A DNA stretch of 64,000 bases from Acanthosepion esculentum (taxonomy: Eukaryota; Mollusca; Cephalopoda; Sepiida; Sepiidae), in contig OZ038507.1 of NCBI GenBank assembly GCA_964036315.1, positions 60,632,002 to 60,696,001 of the forward strand, written 5' to 3'. Below, piece by piece: positions 42,080 to 53,525 of this stretch (position 1 is the stretch's first letter; each line of letters starts with the position of its first letter). Position numbers and translations under genes: made by a program. The notes beneath the pieces are model-generated. The model was not told where the DNA came from and did not search any database. It worked only from the letters and a program-made list of their open reading frames with translations.

Positions 42080-43835
42080 GCACATTCTCAGATATATTCA
42101 CAAAACCCTACACACTTGAATACACATTCTCATAGAGTTACAAAATCCTACACATTTGCATACACAGACTGATATATTCCCACAACCTTACACATTTGCA
42201 TACACATTATTATAGATTCACAGAACCTTACACATTTGCTTACACATTATTATAGATTCCCAGAACCTTACACATTTGTATAAACATATTATAGATTCCC
42301 GGAACCTTACACAATTGCATACACATTATTATAGATTCCCAGAACCTTACACGTTTGCATACACATTATTATAGATTCCCAGAACCTTACACATTTGTAT
42401 AAACATATTATTATAGATTCCCAGAACCTTACACATTTGCATACACATTATAATAGATTCCCAGAACAGTACACATTTTCATATACATTATTATAGATTC
42501 ACAGAACCTTACCCATTTGCATATACATTATTATAGTTTCCCAGAACATTATACCTTTCCATATACTTTATTATAGATTCACAGAACCTTACACATTTGC
42601 TTACACATTAATATAGATTCCCAGAACGTTACACATTTGCATATACATTATTATAGATTCCCAGAACCTTACACATTTGCATACACAGTATTATAGATTC
42701 CAGAACCTTACACATTTGCATACACATTATAATAGATTCCCAGAACGTTACACATTTTCATATACATTATTATAGATTCACAGAACCTTACCCATTTGCA
42801 TACACATTAGTATAGATTCCCAGAACCTTACACATCTGCATACACATTTTTATAGATTCCCAGAACCTTACACAGTTGCATATACATTATTATAGATTCC
42901 CAGAACCTTACACATTTGCATATACGTTATTATAGATTCCCAGAAACTTACACATTTGCATATACATTATTATAGATTCCCAGAACCTTACACATTTGCA
43001 TACACATTATTATAGATTCCCAGAACCTTACACATTTGCATACACATTATCATAGATTGCCAGAACCTTACACATTTACATACACATTATAATAGATTCC
43101 CAGAACCTTACACATTTGCATATAATTTATTATAGTTTCACAGAACCTTACACATTTGCCAACACATAATTATAGATTCCCAGAACCTTACACATTTGCA
43201 TATACATCAATATAGATTCCCAGAACCTTACACATTTGCATACACATTATGATAAATTCCCAGAACCTTACACATTTGCATATACATTATCATAGATTCC
43301 CAGAACCTTACACATTTGCATACACATTATTATAGATTCCCAGAACCTTACACATTTGCATGCACATTATTATAGATTCCTAGAACCCTACACATTTGCA
43401 TACACATTATTATAGATTCCCAGAACCTTACACATTTGCATACACATTATTATAGATTCACAGAACCCTACACATTTGCATACACATTATTATAGATTCC
43501 CAGAACCTTACACATTTGCATACACATAATTATAGATTCCCAGAACCTTACACATTTGCATACACATAATTATAGATTCCCAGAACCTTACACATTTGCA
43601 TACACATTATTAAAGAATCCAAGAACCTTACACATTTGCATACACATAATTATAGATTCCCAGAACCTTACACATTTGCATACACATTATTATAGATTCC
43701 AGAACCTTACACATTTGCATTTAGATTATTATAGATTCCCAGAACCTTACACATTTGCATACACATTATTATAGATTCCAGAACCTTACACATTTGCATA
43801 CACATTATTATAGGTTTCAAGAACGCTACATATTT
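42080..43835. repeat. 40-bp minisatellite, ~44 copies
   Basis: Unit ACACATTATTATAGATTCCC, AGAACCTTACACATTTGCAT. Many consecutive units align at exactly 40 bp (clear from 42900 to 43700); copies at both edges are more diverged (CATATATTCACA, GATTTCAAG). It is a head-to-tail array with no spacers. Not coding (40 is not a multiple of three). Confidence 0.97.
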
Positions 43836-44287
43836 GCATGCACATTCTTCTATTATGACAGTATACTGCACATTTGCATGCACATTCTCACATATTCACA
43901 GAACGCGGCACATTTCGCAATGATTTCTTTCCATATTTTGAATGGCTTTTCCAAGACTGCTCAAGAATGTTATTACAGCGGCATAATTTTTCACTTACAG
44001 TCTCTTCCTTTAATATGTTTACACATTTTAACTGTTCATACACTTACACATTTCAATCAAAGTTTACACCAATATAAAAAATGATACGACGTCACACGAT
44101 TATGAAAATTGATGCTGGTTAAGTCAGCTCCATATTCAACCAACTACATCAACAATCGTGATCTGCTGACTTGCTGTGAAACCTGAAGACAACTCGGAAA
44201 ACAAACAACCAGACTCAAAACACGACAACAACAACAACAATAATAATAATTTAATTAACAGTAAGAATTAAAAAAAATAATAATGTA
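43836..44287. other. No gene; short CAA/TAA tract
   Basis: Decaying minisatellite edge, then unassigned sequence with (CAA)n(TAA)n near 44225-44252. Confidence 0.5.
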
Positions 44288-44727
44288 TAGCTGACCGCTC
44301 GTATTCGAGATACTCGTCTACTAGGGCAGCTAGCCAATCCCTATTACAGACGCTTGCTCAGGCACATTTATGTTTGTTCAACACCCACAGAGCCAACCTG
44401 TGGTTTATACTGCAACTATGCTGAGAAGACCTCAGTTACAGTTTCTGGGAGAGAGCGTGTTATCTAGCATGATCAACAATGTGATCGGCCACGATGACTT
44501 GTGACTTCGTCGTAGCACAGCTATCGACGACCTCCATGGGTTCCGTCTACCCAATTTCACTCACAAGGCTTCGGTCAACTCCTGGTGTGGTTGTCAGGCA
44601 CGCTGGGATCGACCCCTCCAGTCCGATAACACCAGGAAGTTTCCTGCCAGACGAATCGACGATGAGGAGATTCGAACCCGGGTCTCATGTTCCGAATGCG
44701 AACGTTCTAACCACTCGGCCACGTGCC

Positions 44728-44729
<2 letters not shown>
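44288..44729 (-). mobile_element. tRNA-derived SINE, full copy
   Basis: Minus strand: head GGCACGTGGCCGAGTGGTTA, GAACGTTCGCATTCGG, B box GGGTTCGAATCTC. It resembles a class II (Leu/Ser-like) tRNA, with A box TGGCCGAGTGG. The ~380-bp body ends GCCCTAGTAGACGAGTATCT, CGAATACGAGCGGTCAGC. An (AAT)n tract lies upstream of the head. Other copies: 22668, 29113, 49492. Confidence 0.92.

Positions 44730-44792
<63 letters not shown>
44729..44792. repeat. (AAT)n microsatellite
   Basis: Uninterrupted AAT tract next to the SINE head. Confidence 0.97.
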
Positions 44793-44795
<3 letters not shown>

Positions 44796-44968
44796 CTAGC
44801 TAAATTCTTCTCTTACGAACATTTCTTTTAATAACAATATAAAAATAATTCATCAGACGATGTTATTTTATTTATATGGTAACTGGACTTTTGGCGATTC
44901 CTTTAGTTTCCGTCGTTCGACACTGTGCTTCTGAAGAATGCCGCTTTTATAGCAGATACAATATGTTG

Positions 44969-45024
44969 TTAGCCTTTTGGCTAAGATCAAAGTGTAGTAC
45001 CTGTTATTTTCGGCTTAATCTGAT
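44969..45024 (+). pseudogene. U2 snRNA-derived segment (5' region)
   Basis: TAGCCTTTTGGCTAAGATCA, AGTGTAGTACCTGTTATTTT, CGGCTTAATCTGAT follows the conserved 5' portion of U2 snRNA (stem I, the GUGUAGUA branch-point pairing region). There is an extra A in ATCAAAGTG and some substitutions. It stops at about U2 position 65, where a (TC)n tract begins. The extreme 5' end also differs. It is a truncated pseudogene or a U2-derived repeat head. Confidence 0.85.

Positions 45025-45054
<30 letters not shown>
45023..45054. repeat. (TC)n microsatellite
   Basis: TC repeats directly after the U2-like segment, grading into T-rich sequence to 45110. Confidence 0.95.
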
Positions 45055-45055
<1 letters not shown>

Positions 45056-45194
45056 TTCTATCTTCCCTTCTTTCTTTCTTTTTTTGTTTATTTTTTTTCT
45101 TCTTCTTTCTTCGCGATTAAATCGGAATAGACGATTGTTTATGAGATACTGGCAAGGCGTAACGGTCGTGCGAACTAACGAAGGGAGGATCAAG

Positions 45195-45197
45195 CAC

Positions 45198-45244
<47 letters not shown>

Positions 45245-45676
45245 TGATGATAAAGAACAATCAAGACTAATCGCCCTGACATCGGGATTAGAGACCGGAA
45301 AGACAAAATGTGACTCCTTATTGACATGGCAGTCCCTGCAGACTGCAATGTATCTTTGAAGATCTTCAAAAAGTTATCAAATTACAAGGACCTTGAAATC
45401 GAAATCTCAAAAATGTGGCTCATGAGGAAATTAACAATTCCACTTGTAGTTGGAGCCCTCGGATTGATTGGAAAATATTCCTATAGACTCATTAAAGGAA
45501 TCCCATTAAGCCCATGCTTCAAAGAAATACAAAAAAAATGTTCTCACAAATACAGCCCACACCTTACGAAGGGCTTTTTCAAAACTGCTCAGTGGAAAAA
45601 CGTTGCCATTTCTGACTTTATGTCTCTGGTCGGGACTCTGAAAGAAATGAGTATACACCAGAAACCAAAAGAAAGA

Positions 45677-45734
<58 letters not shown>

Positions 45735-45735
45735 G
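45195..45735 (+). pseudogene. LINE C-terminal end bounded by (AAT)n on both sides, copy i
   Basis: After (AAT)n(GAT)n: MAVPADCNVSLKIFKKLSNY, KDLEIEISKMWLMRKLTIPL, VVGALGLIGKYSYRLIKGIP, then TKGFFKTAQ. The 3' UTR encodes RKEMSVHQKPKE-like sequence and then runs into (AAT)n (45677-45735). This is the last ~100 residues of the EYKTRHD-type LINE with its AAT tail. Confidence 0.85.
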
Positions 45736-45739
45736 CAAC

Positions 45740-46110
45740 AAAAGTTAATTCAGGTAAAAATGTAAAAAATGAAAGTGTTCAGACAGACTACATTCCTTAG
45801 TTCCACCAGTCTTAACCTTTACGGCTAAGACCCGCCATGCCACGCCCATTGTAGTCAACTACCCTCATGACGTTCGTTTTCCCTTGGTGAGAATTCAGTT
45901 CCACTTGAGTAACTTCTTTCCAGGAACTACTGACTTGTGGTACCAAAGGTTGCATCTCCGATCACTACAGTATTAACCTGTTCAAGTCTAGGTTTAACCG
46001 TTATCTTCCCCACATATCCGCATAAACTGTGCCTCTTACTCTGTGACCCTCTACCTCAAGTGACTGCCAGGCCTTGTGGTGAACATCATTGTATAAAAAT
46101 AAAGTCTCTG
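45740..46110 (+). pseudogene. C-terminal fragment of a further LINE family
   Basis: Frame-shifted HDVRFPLVRIQFHLSNFFPG, TTDLWYQRLH, INLFKSRFNRYLPHISA, followed by a stop and ATTGTATAAAAATAAAGTCT. The FFPGT.DLW...INLFKSR.NRYL pattern is that of jockey-like C-termini but it differs from the 5333 family. It sits between AAT-tailed ends of the other LINE. Confidence 0.7.
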
Positions 46111-46169
46111 CCTAATCATTTTCAAGGATTTTATTAATTTATGTTCAATAATAGTTTCTGAAAAAAAAA

Positions 46170-46527
46170 GTAATAATAATAATAATGAAATTGAAATCTA
46201 AAAAATGTGGCACATGAGAACCACAATAATTCCTGTTGTAGTTGGAGCCCTCGGATTGGTTGGAAAAGATTCCTATAGACTCACTGAATGAATCTCTGGT
46301 TGTCCATGCTTTAACGAAATACAAAAAATTGTTCTCACAAGTACAGCCCACACCTTACGAAGGACTTTTTCTATGTAAAATATGTGCAATTTTTTTTCAA
46401 AAACTCATCAGTGGAAAATGTCATGTTGCCATTTTTGACCTTAGGTCTCTGGTCAGGACCCGGAAAGAAATGAGTGTACACCAGAAATCAAAGGAAATAA
46501 AATAATAATAATAATAACAACAACAAC

Positions 46528-46582
<55 letters not shown>
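46170..46582 (+). pseudogene. LINE C-terminal end with (AAT)n tail, copy ii
   Basis: Starts at (AAT)n, then EIEI.KMWHMRTTIIPVVVGA, LGLVGKDSYRLTE, STAHTLRRTFSM, 3' UTR GTCTCTGGTCAGGACCCGGA, AAGAAATGAGTGTACACCAG, and an (AAT)n/(CAA)n tail at 46497-46582. Confidence 0.85.
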
Positions 46583-46583
<1 letters not shown>

Positions 46584-46922
46584 AGTCGAAATCTCAAAAA
46601 TTTGGCACATGAGAACATCAACAATTCCAGTTGTAGTTGGAGTCCTTGGATTGATTGGAAAAGATTCCAATAGACTCATTGAAGGAATCCTTTGTAGCCC
46701 ATGCCTTAAAGAATAAAAAAAATGCACCTACGAGAACATCCCACACATTACGAAGGGCTTTATCTGTAAAATATGTGCGATTTATTTTTTTCCGAAATTG
46801 CTCACTGGAAACTGTCATGTTGCCTTTTCTGATCTTAGGTCTCTGGTCGGGGACCCGGAAAGAAATGCGTATACACCAGAAACCAAAGGAAATAAAATAA
46901 TAATAATAATAATAATAATAAA
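46583..46922 (+). pseudogene. LINE C-terminal end with (AAT)n tail, copy iii
   Basis: Starts at (AAT)n with EVEISKIWHMRTSTIPVVVG, VLGLIGKDSNRLIEGI, then frameshifts, and ends with the same 3' UTR and a short AAT tail at 46898-46922. Confidence 0.85.
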
Positions 46923-47375
46923 ATCAAAGCCAACCGCCCAGACATTGTTATTAAAGACCACAAACAAAATAAGTGCCTCCTTATTGATATGGCAGTCCCT
47001 GCAGACTGCAATGTGTCTTTGAAGATATTCGAAAAACTGTCAAAATACAAGGACCTTGAAATAGAAATCTCAAAAATGTGGCACATGGGAACATCAACAA
47101 TTCCTGTTGTAGTTGGAGCCCTTGGACTGGTTGGAAAAGATTCCAGTAGGCTGATTGAAGGGATCCCTGGAAGTCCATACCTCAAAGAGATACAAAAAAT
47201 TGTTCTGACAAGTACAGACCACACTTTACGAAGGGCTTTATCTATGTAATTATTATTATTTTTTTTGCAGTGGAAAGTGTCATGATGCCATTTCTAACCT
47301 TAGGTCCCTGGGCGGGACCCGGAAAGAAATGTGTAAACGCCAGATATCAAAGGAAATAAAAATAATAATAATAAT
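46923..47375 (+). pseudogene. LINE C-terminal end with (AAT)n tail, copy iv
   Basis: Best preserved: AVPADCNVSLKIFEKLSKYK, DLEIEISKMWHMGTSTIPVV, VGALGLVGKDSSRLIEGIPG, SPYLKEIQKIVLTST, HTLRRALSM, then the 3' UTR and (AAT)n at 47358-47375. Copies i to iv are serial head-to-tail ends, each joined to the previous copy's tail. Confidence 0.87.
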
Positions 47376-47589
47376 AATATTTACAACAACAACAGCAACA
47401 GAAACAACAATAATAATAATAATAATAATAATAACAATGCCCGTGAGATTTGTTAACGTTTCACATAGTTCACGCTCTCAATCATAATAATAATGTAATT
47501 AGGAAAAATGATAGTAGGACGAAGGAATATAAGTTGCTACTTGAAACTTGAAGACAGCTCGTAAAGCAAATTAGCAAACTCATGTCGCC

Positions 47590-47608
47590 ACTACTAGTAC
47601 TATTACTT

Positions 47609-47647
<39 letters not shown>

Positions 47648-47672
47648 ATAATAATAATAATAATAATAGTAA
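47590..47672. repeat. (ACT)n-(AAT)n microsatellite
   Basis: TAC/ACT repeats followed by AAT repeats. Confidence 0.95.
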
Positions 47673-47689
47673 TAAAGAATAGGATCATA

Positions 47690-48394
47690 ATTTCGAAAAC
47701 CGTAAGGCGAGTAATTGTAAGTCTCTAGAATTAAGATGTATTTTCAACTTGATTTTATTTTATTTTTTCAAGACTTACAGTTTCTCTTAAACACCTGGAG
47801 ATGTTATTGATGAGTCAATGTGTGGGGAGCTGGAGGGACTTTCCACTTCACAACGGTGTGAATTCACGCGGACACGACGACATGAACGGATTTAGCTTGA
47901 GTGTCCCGTGGTGAGGTGGATGAGAGTGGTGGGGACAGTTTGGCGAATCTCGACCCGCCCTTTGGTAACGGGTCAAGGTTGGTCATTGGAGCAGGTGCCA
48001 CGAATGAATAACTTGGCCCAGGTTTTATTTTTATCTTTCATATTGACATTTGCTTCACTCAAAAAAAAAAAAAAAAAAAAAAGAAAAAAAGAAAGATAAG
48101 TGCCAGTTCTTGATACTGGTGGTAGGGCAAAGGTCATCTTTTGACATCGGCCTCGACTCATGGTTATCGTTTTTAAATACTGTGCACGTCTCGGATTTGG
48201 CGAGAGCAACAAAAAAAAAAAAAAAAGAAAAAAGTCCGGCCTGCTTTGTTTCTGTTGAGGCAAAACAGTTTTCTGTTAATGAGTGTCACCGAGTAAACAC
48301 CTTCTTCGCCCTCCAACATAACGATTCGTCACAAGGACAAGTGACATATCTGTCGTAGAGGATCGAACAGGACTCTTCGTTTTCTTTTTCATCC
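47690..48394. other. No gene recognised; two poly(A) tracts
   Basis: Unassigned sequence with A-rich runs at 48061-48090 and 48208-48232. GCCAGTTCTTGATACTGGTG and similar motifs have no match elsewhere in the window. The poly(A) tracts hint at retrocopies but nothing more can be said. Confidence 0.45.
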
Positions 48395-49480
48395 ATGTAC
48401 GATGTCGCTTCAGACGATCAGAGCTCTTCACAACTTCCTATCTTTCAATATCTGTCTTTTTCTTCCATTTGTCATGTCCCTTCAGACGATCACAGCTCTT
48501 CACAACTTCCTATCTTTCAATATCTGTCTTTTTCTTCTATATGCCATGTCCATTCAGACGATCATAGCTCTTCACAACTTCCTATCTTTTAATATCTGAC
48601 TTTTTTCTTTCTATGTGCCATGTCCATTCAGACGATCATAGCTCTTCACAACTTCCTATCTTTTAATATCTGTCTTTTTCTTCCATTTGTCATGTCCCTT
48701 CAGACGATCACAGCTCTTCACAACTTCCTATCTTTCAATATCTGTCTTTTTCTTCTATATGCCATGTCCATTCAGACGATCATAGCTCTTCACAACTTCC
48801 TATCTTTTAATATCTGACTTTTTCTTTCTATGTGCCATGTCCATTCAGACGATCATAGCTCTTCACAATTTCCTATCTTTTAATATCTGTCTTTTTCTTC
48901 CATTTGTCATGTCCCTTCAGACGATCACAGCTCTTCACAACTTCCTATCTTTCAATATCTGTCTTTTTCTTCTATATGCCATGTCCATTCAGACGATCAT
49001 AGCTCTTCACAACTTCCTATCTTTTAATATCTGTCTTTTTCTTCCATTTGTCATGTCCCTTCAGACGATCACAGCTCTTCACAACTTCCTATCTTTCAAT
49101 ATCTGTCATTTTCTTCCATTTGTCATGTCCCTTCAGACGATCATAGCTCTTCACAACTTCCTATCTTTTAATATCTGACTTTTTTCTTCTATGTGCCATG
49201 TCCATTCAGACGATCATAGCTCTTCACAACTTCCTATCTTTTAATATCTGACTTTTTTCTTCTATATGCCATGTCCATTCAGACGATCATAGCTCTTCAC
49301 AACTTCCTATCTTTTAATATCTGACTTTTTTCTTCTATATGCCATGTCCATTCAGACGATCATAGCTCTTCACAACTTCCTATCTTTTAATATCTGACTT
49401 TTTCTTCTATTATGCCATTATACCATATCCCTTCAGACTATCATAGCTTTTCACAACCTCCTATCTGTTAATATCTGTCT
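48395..49480. repeat. 72-bp minisatellite from the LINE 3' end, ~15 copies
   Basis: CAGACGATCA recurs at 48411, 48483, 48555, 48629 and so on (72-74 bp). The complement reads AAAAGATAGGAAGTTGTGAA, GAGCTATGATCGTCTGAATG, GACATGGCATATAGAAGAAA, which is the last coding segment and 3' end of the 23-kb LINE family (KDRKLWRAMI...GHG.stop). Three-unit higher-order repeats of about 217 bp are seen at 48402, 48620 and 48837. Open frames are repeat artefacts. Confidence 0.95.
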
Positions 49481-49491
49481 ATATTTCTAGG

Positions 49492-49830
49492 CACTTGGCT
49501 AGTGGTTAGAATGTTCGCTTTCTGATCATGAGGCCCCGGTTCGAATCTCACCGTGGTCGATTTGTCAGAGAGGCGATCCCAGCGGATGGCACCTTTGGAA
49601 AGAGCCTGAAAACCATACGACGGGTTGAGCCAAGCATTGTCAGTGAAACTAAATAGACAGTAACTTTGAGGGCCGTCGATGGCTGTACTAGCACGAAGTT
49701 ACAAGTCATCGTGACTGAGGGTTTCAGCGTGATGGCCTTGTTTAGATTGTTGATCACGCTAGATAACATACTATCTCGCAAAAACTGTAACTAAGGTCCG
49801 TTCAGCATAGTTGCAGTATAAAACACAGAT
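49492..49830 (+). mobile_element. tRNA-derived SINE (Leu/Ser-like head)
   Basis: Head GGCACTTGGCTAGTGGTTAG, B box CGGTTCGAATCTC (about 49531-49543), body GTTGAGCCAAGCATTGTCAG, GATGGCTGTACTAGCAC, TCATCGTGACTGAGGGTTTC, then GTTGATCACGCTAGATAACA and TTCAGCATAGTTGCAGT. Confidence 0.9.
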
Positions 49831-49917
49831 GGGCTTTGTGGGTTTTGAACAAACACAAAATGCGCCTGATCTAGAGTCTACAATGGGGATTACGAGTGGC
49901 CAGCCATTAACGTTAAC

Positions 49918-50065
49918 GTACATTTCTGAGATGAGGTATTGTAATTATTTACACTATTTACATTGTTCGGACTGTTGCCAATTTCACGACGTTTCGGTCG
50001 TTGTACGCTGCGAACTTCTTCAGGTGATTGGAATTTCGAACTGAGCTCTTTATTACAATCTGGAA
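49918..50065 (-). mobile_element. SINE 3' half (CCTCATCTCAGAAATATAGA family)
   Basis: TTTCTGAGATGAGGTATTG, GACGTTTCGGTCGTTGTACG, CTTCTTCAGGTGATTGGAAT and GAGCTCTTTATT match the body and end of 50495-50842. The head is absent. Confidence 0.85.
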
Positions 50066-50099
50066 TTGGAGTGAGGGCACACACCCTAAATCCATCATG

Positions 50100-50415
50100 A
50101 AAATCAGGACGTGGTATTAGTAAATGTTGAACACTTCAGATACCTCGGTAATGAGTCACTTATAACACATTTTTGTGTAGGAGATAAGGAAATTGAACGC
50201 TGCGCTAGGGATAGTTTCTCTCAATACCGCCAATTGCGACATAACCGAAACATTATCCTAGAACCTCGTGTCATGTTTTTAAATAGACTCGTGAGGTCGA
50301 CACTTTCATACGGGTGTCATGCATGATGCCAAGCCCGTTAAGAAATATCTAAACTCCCAGCTTTATACAGCCGCTTTCTAAGTTCAACGGTTAAACATGG
50401 CTTTGAGCGAGGGAA
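50100..50415 (+). pseudogene. Reverse-transcriptase C-terminal fragment of another LINE
   Basis: VNVEHFRYLGNESLITHFCV, GDKEIERCARDSFSQYRQLR, PRVMFLNRLVRSTLSYGCHA. The pattern F.YLG...EI..R...A...F..L...R..FL..LVRS.L.YG resembles the post-palm region of LINE reverse transcriptases. Differs from the other two families here. Confidence 0.7.
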
Positions 50416-50494
50416 GCCTGTGTGTCTATGGGAAGATCACACTTCTTCAAAATTTGTGGACTGGCGCTACAGAATCACACAAACAAAAAACAAA

Positions 50495-50842
50495 CTTCTG
50501 TCTATATTTCTGAGATGATGTATCATGTACATTATTTACATTATTCGGACTATTGCCCTCATCTTTGTCGCCATATTTATTACAACATTTCGGCCGTTGT
50601 ACGCTCCGGTCTTCTTCAGGTGGTTGGAATGTCGAACTGAACCCTTTATTTCGCTCACTGGGGTAGACTGTTCTAGTTCCACGTGCCATGTTTAATGGAT
50701 GTCAGTTATCAGTTATCTCCTGTTACTTTTTCCCTCTGAAAGTTTACCACTGCCTTAACTCGGTATTGAACTCACACTCTTTGGTTCCTGTCACTGGATC
50801 TAACCAATGCCTTTATCCACTGTGCCATGTGTCCTTGAGGAC
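50495..50842 (-). mobile_element. tRNA-derived SINE, near-complete
   Basis: Minus strand: head GGACACATGGCACAGTGGAT, AAAGGCATTGG, B box GAGTTCAATACC, body GAAATAAAGGGTTCAGTTCG, CACCTGAAGAAGACCGGAGC, GTACAACGGCCGAAATG, end CATCATCTCAGAAATATAGA. Abuts a second short piece of the same repeat at 50843-50873. Confidence 0.92.
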
Positions 50843-50873
50843 ACATGGTACAGTGGAGAACTTTCAGAGGGAA

Positions 50874-51385
50874 AAATTTCACTGTCGAAACGGTTTTATA
50901 TAGCCGTCTCTTCTACTTTAATAGGTTCAGGTCTCGCACTGCCCGTGTGTGGAAGTCCCTTCCTCTTATTTGCATACCTGATAATTATAATCTCCAAATA
51001 TTCAAATGCAATGTCAATCGACATCTACATATGCCTTGATCTATATTCCCCGTCCTTCTCTTTATCCTTTCCTCTATCACGCCTCTTTACTCTTTCTCCC
51101 TCTCTCTGTAACCTCTTGGTGCTAGTGGCACCCCCGCCTACTTTGGCCATGTAATATAGAAGAGGAGAACAAAGCTCTGTGTACAGATGCTTACAAGTTC
51201 AACAACCCTGACAAAATAGCATGTGAGAGACTGCTTATGACCAGAGCAGAGACCTTGATCTATCCCCCGTCCATCTCTTCATCCTTTCCTCTATGACGCC
51301 TCTTTACTCTTGCTCCCACTCTCTGTAACCGCTTGCGTGCTAGTGGCACTCCCGCCTTGTTTGGAGTGAAAAGCTAAAAAAAAGC
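50874..51385 (+). pseudogene. Jockey-like LINE ends, two partial copies
   Basis: NFTVETVLYSRLFYFNRFRS, RTARVWKSLPLICIPDNYNL, QIFKCNVNRHLHMP, stop, 3' UTR to about 51150. After ~90 bp a second 3' UTR (CTTGATCTATCCCCCGTCCA, CTTGCGTGCTAGTGGCACTC) ends CTAAAAAAAAGCAAACAAAC. The two tails suggest an internal duplication or two insertions. Confidence 0.82.
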
Positions 51386-51429
51386 AAACAAACAAACAAA
51401 CAAAAAACATTCACTCAATCACATTATGT

Positions 51430-51630
51430 AGGTTTCTCGAGGTTTCTCCCTTTATTCAATGTGTCGATGACTGTTAAATTCGCCAAGCTTTCTTTCCTCT
51501 ATATATGAGTCTTTGAAATTTCGACTGTCTCTTTTTGGTTCTAAGTATAAGTTTCCTTTTAATTCCTACTTTCCTTAAAACGTTGCTCGCCTGTCCTGTC
51601 CATGATAGACTGTGATTCTACAGCAAAAAT
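51430..51630 (-). pseudogene. LINE C-terminal fragment (23-kb family)
   Basis: Minus strand: WTGQASNVLRKVGIKRKLIL, RTKKRQSKFQRLIYREESLA, NLTVIDTLNKGR. This is the native order KRTL...KRQLKFLG.IMRKEGLENL with no 159-bp joint, so it represents an unexpanded copy. Confidence 0.8.
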
Positions 51631-52116
51631 TTTCAAGTAAAAAATACAACCTAAAGAAGTACGGAAGACCAACAACGCGATAATCAAGAATTTGTTATTT
51701 ATGTCTAAAAGTAAATTTTCTTTTACCTTATATAGCAAATAGCTTAAGAATAACTCTTTTAATTTATACGCTTTTATTAAACTTAGTATAATTAATAATT
51801 TTATTTTATTTTATGCTGACTGAATGGGAAATATGAAATTAGATTAATACCATAATACTCCTGCGATATTGAATAGTCGTCAGTCGACGTGAAATATCAG
51901 AATTATATCCTATTTGCACATACCAAAAAATATCTAACAGTTGCTAAAAGGAAAAAATAAAATGAAATTCTTTTAAAAAATATTCACAGTCGAAAATGAT
52001 ATTAAAATTTACATTTTTTTTTAATCATCAAACATGTCTTTATTTAATAAAATAAACTCTTGTGGCGAACAGCAGCGGGATTAATTTCAAAACTGCACTT
52101 AAAATTTACAAGTATT

Positions 52117-52118
<2 letters not shown>
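51631..52118. other. No feature recognised
   Basis: AT-rich, nothing supported. Confidence 0.5.

Positions 52119-52162
<44 letters not shown>
52119..52162. repeat. (TA)n microsatellite
   Basis: Uninterrupted TA tract. Confidence 0.97.
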
Positions 52163-52632
<470 letters not shown>

Positions 52633-52633
52633 A

Positions 52634-52996
52634 CAGGGTGTCCATAAAGTTCGTGTGGACTTTAAAAAATTTATAACTTTATTTGTATTTGCGATAGAAA
52701 TAATTTGTAAAAAGGATTTGAAAGAAAGAAATCTATATTTTTTAAGGTTTTATTGAAATTTTATTTAAGTTTCCACATGTCCTCCATCATTAGCAATAAA
52801 AAGGGTAATACGATTTTGCAGTTCACGGAAAACATTTGCCAACTGATTTACAGTAATGCCTGAAAACACATTAGTTATTTTAGCTATACTTAAAACTAGG
52901 TACATTAAACTTTATAACATTTTTTACAGATTATTTCTATCGCAAATAAAAATAAAGTTATAAATTTTTAAAGTGCACACGAAATTTATGGACACC

Positions 52997-52999
<3 letters not shown>
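52634..52999. mobile_element. Mariner-type MITE, copy 2
   Basis: Same element as 3403-3770 in the same orientation: CAGGGTGTCCATAAAGTTCG at the left, TTTATGGACACCCTG at the right, TA on both sides. Minor substitutions relative to copy 1, including in the transposase-like tail. Also embedded in (TA)n. Confidence 0.9.

Positions 53000-53052
<53 letters not shown>
53000..53052. repeat. (TA)n microsatellite
   Basis: TA tract on the right of the MITE. Confidence 0.97.
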
Positions 53053-53054
<2 letters not shown>

Positions 53055-53240
53055 AGTTTACATTTTTTCTGTCGAATTTGAAAGAAAATAACAGATTTTA
53101 TTAAATTATGCAAGCACTAACTTAAAAAATAATTTATTTTTTAAGTTTTATTGAATGGTTTTTAGCAAGATGCCGAGCGAATTTTACTTATGTTTACAAT
53201 CGCTATTGCGTACTGTTTTTACTGAAATATCTTCCGGAAG

Positions 53241-53525
53241 CCAGCTATGTGTCATGCGTAATACACGATCTTCTGATACATGTCTCTATCGACTGACGAC
53301 GTAGATTTTTTCCCGCAGTAGGTTGCCATTTCTTTCTGCAGTAGACCAGTTGCCAGCCAAGGTTATAGAACCCGGTCTCTCCTGCTATTTACCCATAGCT
53401 GAAGGGAGAAGAAGAGGATTCATACCTTTCCCAAGGGTATTAGCACATAAGTGAATGTATTGGATTCGACTGGAATTCGAACTCGGCTCTCCGATTCTTC
53501 AATCCGAGCCGCTCTTTCCGCCATA
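53241..53525 (-). mobile_element. tRNA-derived SINE (AGCGGCTCGGATTG family)
   Basis: Minus strand: AGAGCGGCTCGGATTGAAGA, B box GAGTTCGAATTCC, GCTATGGGTAAATAGCAGG, TCGTGTATTACGCATGACAC. Complete apart from the first bases. Confidence 0.9.

Noticed and set aside
42080..43835. Regular short repeats resembling a CRISPR array
   Set aside because: Units are head-to-tail with no unique spacers, no cas genes, and the context is eukaryotic.
44665..44729. A minus-strand tRNA gene
   Set aside because: The A and B boxes fit a tRNA, but the sequence continues into a SINE body shared with other copies and the cloverleaf is imperfect.
44969..45024. A functional U2 snRNA gene
   Set aside because: Only about the first third is present, with an insertion in the branch-pairing region flank and no Sm site.
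48395..49178. Serial plus-strand frames repeating MSIQTIIALHNFLSFNICLF
   Set aside because: Antisense to the LINE 3'-end repeat; the frame shifts whenever a unit is 73 or 74 bp.
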